Source of the DNA: Lentisphaerota bacterium
Lineage (GTDB): Bacteria; Verrucomicrobiota; Kiritimatiellia; RFP12; UBA3636
Length of the DNA stretch: 7,851 nucleotides
Assembly: GCA_022837245.1 (NCBI GenBank)
Contig: JALHHX010000101.1
Coordinates: 1-7,851 of the forward strand
Direction of reading: 5' to 3'
Both the position numbers and the translations under genes were made by a program. Below are positions 4,049 through 7,851 of this stretch, piece after piece (position 1 is the stretch's first letter; each line of letters starts with the position of its first letter). The notes under the pieces are model-generated. The model worked only from the letters and a program-made list of their open reading frames with translations, was not told where the DNA came from and made no database searches.

Positions 4049-7024
4049 AACATCGCGCTGACGACCGCCACCATAAACGGCGGACTTATCTCGACGGGCT
4101 CTGCCGAGACGGCGGTCATCGCCTACTGGGGCGAGACGGACGGTGGCGTGGATGCCGGCACCTGGGCACACACAAACCAGTTGAGGGTCGCCACTGAGGA
4201 GCCTCAAAATTTCAGCCTTCTGCTCACAGGGCTGGAAATGGACACCACGTATTACTATACGTTTGCGGCGACGAACAACGCCGGCTTTTCGTTCGCGCCA
4301 TCATCGGAAAGCTTCACGACGCTGCCCGGGGAGCCTCAAGCCGCGAATGGCACGGCGACGAGCGTGGGGGACACCTCTGCGACGATTTCGGGCACTGTGA
4401 CTTATGTGGGCGCTCCGCCGACAACTCTCTACGCCTTCTGGGCCACCAACGACTGCGGCACCGAAGCGTCGGCATGGGTTGCGAACGGAGGCTCCGTTTA
4501 TTTGGGCCAGCCTGTGGAGGGTGTTGAGGAGGCGGCATCGCTTACAGAACTGACCCCGAATACTGTTTACCACTACAATTTCATGGCGAGCAATGATTAC
4601 GCCATGGCGTGGGGGACAACGGGCGTGGCACCAAGCTTCAGAACGCTAGGCGCGCCGAGGCTCTCGGGCGTCTCTTCGGATCTTGTCATGGACTACTCGG
4701 CGCGTCTCAACGCTACGCTTGTAGACGGGAACGATGCGCGAGTTTGCTTCACATGGGGGACGGCTCAGGACGCGCTTGTCAACACGAACGACCTCGGCTT
4801 GGTGCCCATGGGAGCGTATTCGGTGAGCCTGGCTGGGCTTTCGCCAATGACGATGTATTACTTTCAGGCTCATACTGAAAACGCGTATGGTTCCGAGAGC
4901 TCGGCCGTCACAAGCTTTTCGACTATCGGCGTTGTTGAGCAATGGACAAGCATCGCCAACGGCATGTGGACGAACCCGGCGACGTGGAACGTGCCGGGCG
5001 CGCCTCGCACCGGGGCGGTGGTGACGATCAACCATGCCGTGACTCTTGACGAGGCTACGCCGCAACTGGCATCGGTTACCGTCAATAGCGGCAAGACGCT
5101 GACTTTCGAAGGCTGGGATACAGTTCTAAACGCCGCTGAGGTCACAATTGCAGGCAATGTTACGCATGGACCAAACAATGCCACAACTACAAACTCTCTC
5201 GGCCAGTGGATACCGAACGCTCGCGTTAAGATTATGTGTGGAAATCTGACTGTCGGATCAACAGGAACAATAGACGTATCTGCAAAAGGATTCTTGGGCG
5301 GTGTTCTTGGGTCTCCTGTTGGCAAAGGCCCCGGCGGTGGAGGGACGGCATATACCGGAGCTGGCGGCGGTTATGGGGGTGTTGGCGGCACCAGCAAAGC
5401 CAATGCGATAGGAGGAGCAACCTATGGGTCGAGCTCGGAGCCTATGCTTCCAGGAAGCGGAGGAGGGATGGGCACGTGGACCAACATTAAAGGCGGCGAG
5501 GGCGGCGGCGCCGTCTACATCGATGCCAGCGGGCAGGTAAGCGTGTATGGCTCGATCAAGGCGAACGGGCAGGATGGTTCAGGCGGAGCCGCGGGCGGAG
5601 GATCAGGCGGTTCGGTGTATATCCACTGCGGTAGTTTTACTGGAACCGGAAGCGTGGTCGCCAAAGGGAACCCCGCCATTTTCTCGATACAGGGAACCGG
5701 GAACGGCGGCGGAGGCAGAATAGCGGTCGTCTATACCAACAGCACCGCTCAGGCGGCGTTGTCCCCGTCCGTGGTGTTTGATCTATGGCGGGGCACAGTT
5801 GGGAATCCCGGTGTTGGATCGCTTTTCTTCAATGAAAACTCGTTTTATCCGCAGGAGACCGTGTCGAGCAGTTGGGTGCTGGACATTCCTGGATTTACAT
5901 CTTGGGCTCCGGCCACGTTCTCGCTCAACAGCGGTACGATAAAATTCCCTGCCGGTTTTGATTTTTCACCAGGCTCGCTGACCGTGGCTCCGGGTACCGA
6001 GTTGTTGCTAAACAATAACGCCCAATTAAGCTGCGAATCTCTGTCAGTAGGCGGCACGCTTAGAATGCAATATCCATTTGATTACACCGGCGATCTTGTG
6101 CTTTCCGGAGGAATCATTGATGTCGCGACCAACCCTGTTTCTGGTGTTGCCACGTTCTCGTGCTCTGGAAACCTCGTGATTACAAATGGTGGATCGCTGA
6201 CGTTCAATGTGGAACCTCAAATTTCGGCATACCCGGGATACGGCGCGCTGATTTCTGTGGGTCAGTCGCTTAGAGTGCATGCAAACTCCTATTTGTATGT
6301 TACAAGTGGAAATAGCCTATACGGCGCACCAATCTTTAACATTGAAAGTAACTTAATGGTCTTCGCTGGCGGAAAGGTTGTTGCAGATGGGCAAGGATTG
6401 CTCCAGGGTTTAGGACTGGGAGCTGGCGGTACGGGAACGTATGGCGGCGGTGGCGGATATGGCGGTGCTGGTGCTGGCGGCGGTGGTGACAGCCGCGGCG
6501 TAGGCGGCATAACAAACGGACTTGCCGTAGCCCCGTATGCCGGTAGCGGCGGTGGAAAGTCGACCTGGGTCGGATATGGCGGCAATGGTGGCGGCGCTAT
6601 CAAGATGAAGATTGTAGGCGACGCCACTGTTGATGGCACTATATCCGCAAATGGCAACCCGGGAGATACTTGCGGAGGCGGGGGAGCTGGAGGCGGAATC
6701 TTTCTCAATTGCAGGAGATTCTTCGGAACGGGGTTGCTTTCCGCAAACGGCGGAAAGGGCGGTACGGCTGCCAAAGGCGGCGGCGGCGGTGGCGGTGGTC
6801 GAGTTTCCGTGTGGGTTGATGTTCCAGAAAGTGAAGAAGACAGGATCTTGGCTGGCGATCGTAAGTTGGTTGCTGTTGCTCAGAATTGGGAGGATTTCAC
6901 TGGGACGGTTTCCGTCGCGAAAGGCGAAAATGGACAGGCGGCCATCGTTCCGCAGGCCGAGCCGGGAACCATCGCCTTCGTGTCCATCATACCTCCTTCG
7001 GAGACGGTGATCGTTATCAGATGA
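4049..7024 (+). CDS. Body of gene 2: fn3-repeat / G8-like / glycine-rich surface protein, paralogue of gene 1
   Basis: This frame is clean from 4049 to TGA 7022-7024. An ATG exists at 3920 in the same frame, but translation from 3920 to 4048 (basic, low-complexity) is the shadow of the true N-terminus in the other frame. Domains: three fn3-like repeats (about 4030-4320, 4321-4647 and 4651-4930, each with a T-x-Y-Y-x or V-Y-H-Y strand); a G8-like domain (about 4931-5215, G-M-W-T-N-P-A-T-W-N-V-P-G-A-P); glycine-rich module A (about 5283-5734, ending G-G-G-G-R-I-A-V); a beta-strand-rich middle with G-G-x-L repeats (5740-6360); glycine-rich module B (6367-6810, eight glycines then R-V-S-V); and a tail ending F-V-S-I-I-P-P ... 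V-I-V-I-R. The order matches gene 1 throughout. With both indels repaired the protein is about 1067 residues with a signal peptide. No catalytic motif is seen; a structural or adhesive surface role is inferred. Confidence 0.85.
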   Translation, partial: NIALTTATINGGLISTGSAETAVIAYWGETDGGVDAGTWAHTNQLRVATEEPQNFSLLLTGLEMDTTYYYTFAATNNAGFSFAPSSESFTTLPGEPQAANGTATSVGDTSATISGTVTYVGAPPTTLYAFWATNDCGTEASAWVANGGSVYLGQPVEGVEEAASLTELTPNTVYHYNFMASNDYAMAWGTTGVAPSFRTLGAPRLSGVSSDLVMDYSARLNATLVDGNDARVCFTWGTAQDALVNTNDLGLVPMGAYSVSLAGLSPMTMYYFQAHTENAYGSESSAVTSFSTIGVVEQWTSIANGMWTNPATWNVPGAPRTGAVVTINHAVTLDEATPQLASVTVNSGKTLTFEGWDTVLNAAEVTIAGNVTHGPNNATTTNSLGQWIPNARVKIMCGNLTVGSTGTIDVSAKGFLGGVLGSPVGKGPGGGGTAYTGAGGGYGGVGGTSKANAIGGATYGSSSEPMLPGSGGGMGTWTNIKGGEGGGAVYIDASGQVSVYGSIKANGQDGSGGAAGGGSGGSVYIHCGSFTGTGSVVAKGNPAIFSIQGTGNGGGGRIAVVYTNSTAQAALSPSVVFDLWRGTVGNPGVGSLFFNENSFYPQETVSSSWVLDIPGFTSWAPATFSLNSGTIKFPAGFDFSPGSLTVAPGTELLLNNNAQLSCESLSVGGTLRMQYPFDYTGDLVLSGGIIDVATNPVSGVATFSCSGNLVITNGGSLTFNVEPQISAYPGYGALISVGQSLRVHANSYLYVTSGNSLYGAPIFNIESNLMVFAGGKVVADGQGLLQGLGLGAGGTGTYGGGGGYGGAGAGGGGDSRGVGGITNGLAVAPYAGSGGGKSTWVGYGGNGGGAIKMKIVGDATVDGTISANGNPGDTCGGGGAGGGIFLNCRRFFGTGLLSANGGKGGTAAKGGGGGGGGRVSVWVDVPESEEDRILAGDRKLVAVAQNWEDFTGTVSVAKGENGQAAIVPQAEPGTIAFVSIIPPSETVIVIR
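6776..6799 (+). repeat. In-frame GGC/GGT tract coding eight glycines
   Basis: Eight glycine codons (GGC x4, GGT, GGC, GGT, GGT) precede R-V-S-V at the end of module B of gene 2. The mixed codons make this tract less pure than those in gene 1. Confidence 0.75.
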
Positions 7025-7182
7025 GTTCAAAATCTAGAGTGTGGTTAGTGTATAAGACATTATCTGGCTGACGACAGTACATATTTCCAAGACAGTAGCT
7101 ACCCATATGGTTTTTTCAAAATAGGAATCTAAAGGTCTAGATTGGCTTCTTTGGTCTAGTCATATCAGTGAAATCGGTTTTG
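7025..7182 (+). other. Spacer after gene 2, no gene
   Basis: No coding sequence or convincing intrinsic terminator is seen. A T6 run at 7111-7116 follows the palindrome CCATATGG (7103-7110), which is too short and loop-free to act as a terminator stem. GGTCTAG occurs twice, near 7134 and 7153. Confidence 0.5.
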
Positions 7183-7215
7183 CCGATGGTTGCCGTCACC
7201 CTTGGCAACCATCGG
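7183..7215. terminator. Perfect 12-bp stem-loop between genes 2 and 3
   Basis: CCGATGGTTGCC (7183-7194) and GGCAACCATCGG (7204-7215) are exact reverse complements around a 9-base loop. No T-run follows on either strand, so it is not a canonical intrinsic terminator. It may terminate, stabilise the 3' end of the gene 2 transcript, or be a protein-binding dyad. ATCGG at 7173-7177 can also pair with CCGAT at 7183-7187, competing with the base of the main stem. The structure is certain; its function is not. Confidence 0.5.
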
Positions 7216-7223
7216 TGGTGCAG

Positions 7224-7300
7224 TGTGCTCAGAAAAAATCACAGCACATTTTTACCACAAATAGCACAAAAGTTTTATTCTCTTTTGCCATTACTGTGCT
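7224..7300 (+). promoter_or_regulatory. Four AGCACA/TGTGCT half-sites around the gene 3 promoter
   Basis: TGTGCT lies at 7224-7229 and 7295-7300, and its reverse complement AGCACA at 7243-7248 and 7263-7268. The inner pair is 20 bases apart, near two helical turns. The last copy overlaps the -10 hexamer, and it and the third copy extend to a 7-bp inverted pair (TAGCACA / TGTGCTA). The layout suggests a regulator binding site, but half-sites of this length can arise by chance. Confidence 0.35.
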
Positions 7301-7305
7301 ATAAT
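7297..7305 (+). promoter_or_regulatory. Extended -10 promoter of gene 3
   Basis: TGCTATAAT at 7297-7305 is a perfect TATAAT with the TGn extension. No good -35 hexamer lies at 16-18 bases; TTCTCT at 7278-7283 matches only three positions, as is common for extended -10 promoters. The surrounding DNA is A/T-rich. Transcription would start near 7312, leaving a leader of about 115 bases before the ATG at 7427. Confidence 0.6.
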
Positions 7306-7346
7306 AAGGGAATCGCGGGGGGGATGTCGTATTTCTCTTGCGGCTT

Positions 7347-7390
7347 CAGGCACTAATTACATCCATAGCATGCCGGGAACCCGGTGCCTG
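7347..7390 (+). promoter_or_regulatory. Structured leader of gene 3 with nested dyads
   Basis: CAGGCAC (7347-7353) is the exact reverse complement of GTGCCTG (7384-7390). Inside, CCGGG (7373-7377) and CCCGG (7380-7384) are two bases apart and overlap the right arm, so the two pairings compete. It lies in the predicted 5' leader, ahead of the ribosome site. It matches no riboswitch family I recognise. Confidence 0.3.
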
Positions 7391-7405
7391 CTGTGGTCAG
7401 AACAC

Positions 7406-7411
7406 GGAGGG
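7406..7411 (+). promoter_or_regulatory. Ribosome binding site of gene 3
   Basis: GGAGGG at 7406-7411 is a strong Shine-Dalgarno match, but it ends 15 bases before the ATG at 7427. The purine run continues through GAGAG to 7414, which brings the effective spacing to about 12. Confidence 0.5.
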
Positions 7412-7426
7412 AGAGTAGTAGTATCC

Positions 7427-7851
7427 ATGAAAAAGCACCTGTCTTTTGAGGAACTTGCGACTTCATGCCGCATTGTGGTGATGTTAATGTTGTCGAGCTT
7501 TTGCTTTTCAGCAATGGCGGAAGGCACGTTTGATTACGTCATACAGACGACGACGGCAAGCCAGACGTTCAGCGTGTTGATCAACGGCTCCGTTGATTTT
7601 TCGATCGACTGGGGCGATGGAAGCTCGGTGACGGGGCTTTCGGGCAACGGGGTGCGTTCGCACGTATACGCGTTGCCGGGCGTCTACACCAACAAAGTCT
7701 CCGGAACTGCCACGCAAATTGCCTTCGGCGGCGACGGCGGCACCACGCCGGCATTGCTGCGGGATATTCTCACACGCATGACAGATGGCGTCACGGGGAT
7801 CAACAATGGCTACAAGATGTTCAACAACGCGAACAACATAACGAACTTCAC
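7427..7851 (+). CDS. Secreted PKD-like / BspA-type leucine-rich repeat surface protein (3' partial)
   Basis: ATG at 7427 starts a frame that stays open to the window end: 141 codons, no stop. Residues 1-31 are a long Sec signal peptide with a hydrophobic core (I-V-V-M-L-M-L-S-S-F) and probable cleavage after A-M-A. There is a cysteine in the core but no lipobox. Next comes a beta-sandwich-like stretch with F-S-I-D-W-G-D-G-S and H-V-Y-A-L-P-G-V-Y-T, the pattern of PKD-like domains that precede BspA repeats in surface proteins. Residues from about 108, with L-R-D-I-L and M-F-N-N-A-N-N-I-T-N-F, look like the start of a BspA/DUF285-type leucine-rich repeat region. Such proteins are usually adhesins or host-, particle- or matrix-binding surface proteins. 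Composition is moderate in GC, closer to gene 2 than to gene 1. The domain call rests on motifs and on a short visible part of the repeat region. Confidence 0.75.
   Translation, partial: MKKHLSFEELATSCRIVVMLMLSSFCFSAMAEGTFDYVIQTTTASQTFSVLINGSVDFSIDWGDGSSVTGLSGNGVRSHVYALPGVYTNKVSGTATQIAFGGDGGTTPALLRDILTRMTDGVTGINNGYKMFNNANNITNF

Overview
The window looks like an accessory, surface-protein region of a bacterium from the PVC superphylum, most likely Kiritimatiellota or Verrucomicrobiota. The main clue is a signal peptide followed at once by the segment A-D-V-Y-S-A-N-I-V-G-Y-N, which I associate by recall with secreted proteins of these groups. Tandem fibronectin-type-III-like repeats of the TLPAT-N-I-A-L-T-T-A-T type and glycine-rich modules ending in GGGGRIAV fit too. 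The placement is an inference. No housekeeping gene, tRNA, rRNA, transposase or CRISPR array is visible.

Layout: (1) Bases 2-2932 hold the 3' part of a large, very GC-rich gene: fn3-like repeats, a G8-like domain and two glycine-rich beta-solenoid modules. (2) Bases 2933-3820 are non-coding. They hold palindromic GGAGGGCG elements with a terminator-like hairpin, a sigma70-like promoter driving an 18-codon orphan signal-peptide ORF, and several degenerate short repeats. (3) Bases 3821-7024 hold a full-length paralogue of gene 1 with the same domain order and a much less GC-biased sequence. As written it is broken twice: its ATG has lost the G, and one extra G at 4047/4048 shifts the frame. Correcting both gives one protein of about 1067 residues. 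(4) Bases 7025-7426 are non-coding: a perfect 12-bp stem-loop, four AGCACA/TGTGCT half-sites around an extended -10 promoter, and a structured leader. (5) Bases 7427 to the end start a third secreted protein, with a PKD-like beta-sandwich and what looks like the onset of a BspA/DUF285-type leucine-rich repeat domain; it runs off the window.

All three genes are on the + strand and appear to encode exported proteins. The first two are a tandem paralogous pair that share a C-terminal ending (aromatic/hydrophobic strand, PP, hydrophobic strand, Ile-Arg-stop), which may be an export or assembly tag. The genes are separated by long spacers with their own promoter-like and repeat sequences, so they look independently transcribed. 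No enzyme is recognisable; adhesion, matrix or cell-surface roles are the best inference. The most noteworthy points are the paired indels in gene 2, the conserved module architecture with one cysteine per glycine-rich module, the C-terminal tag, the orphan signal-peptide ORF, and the half-site array before gene 3.
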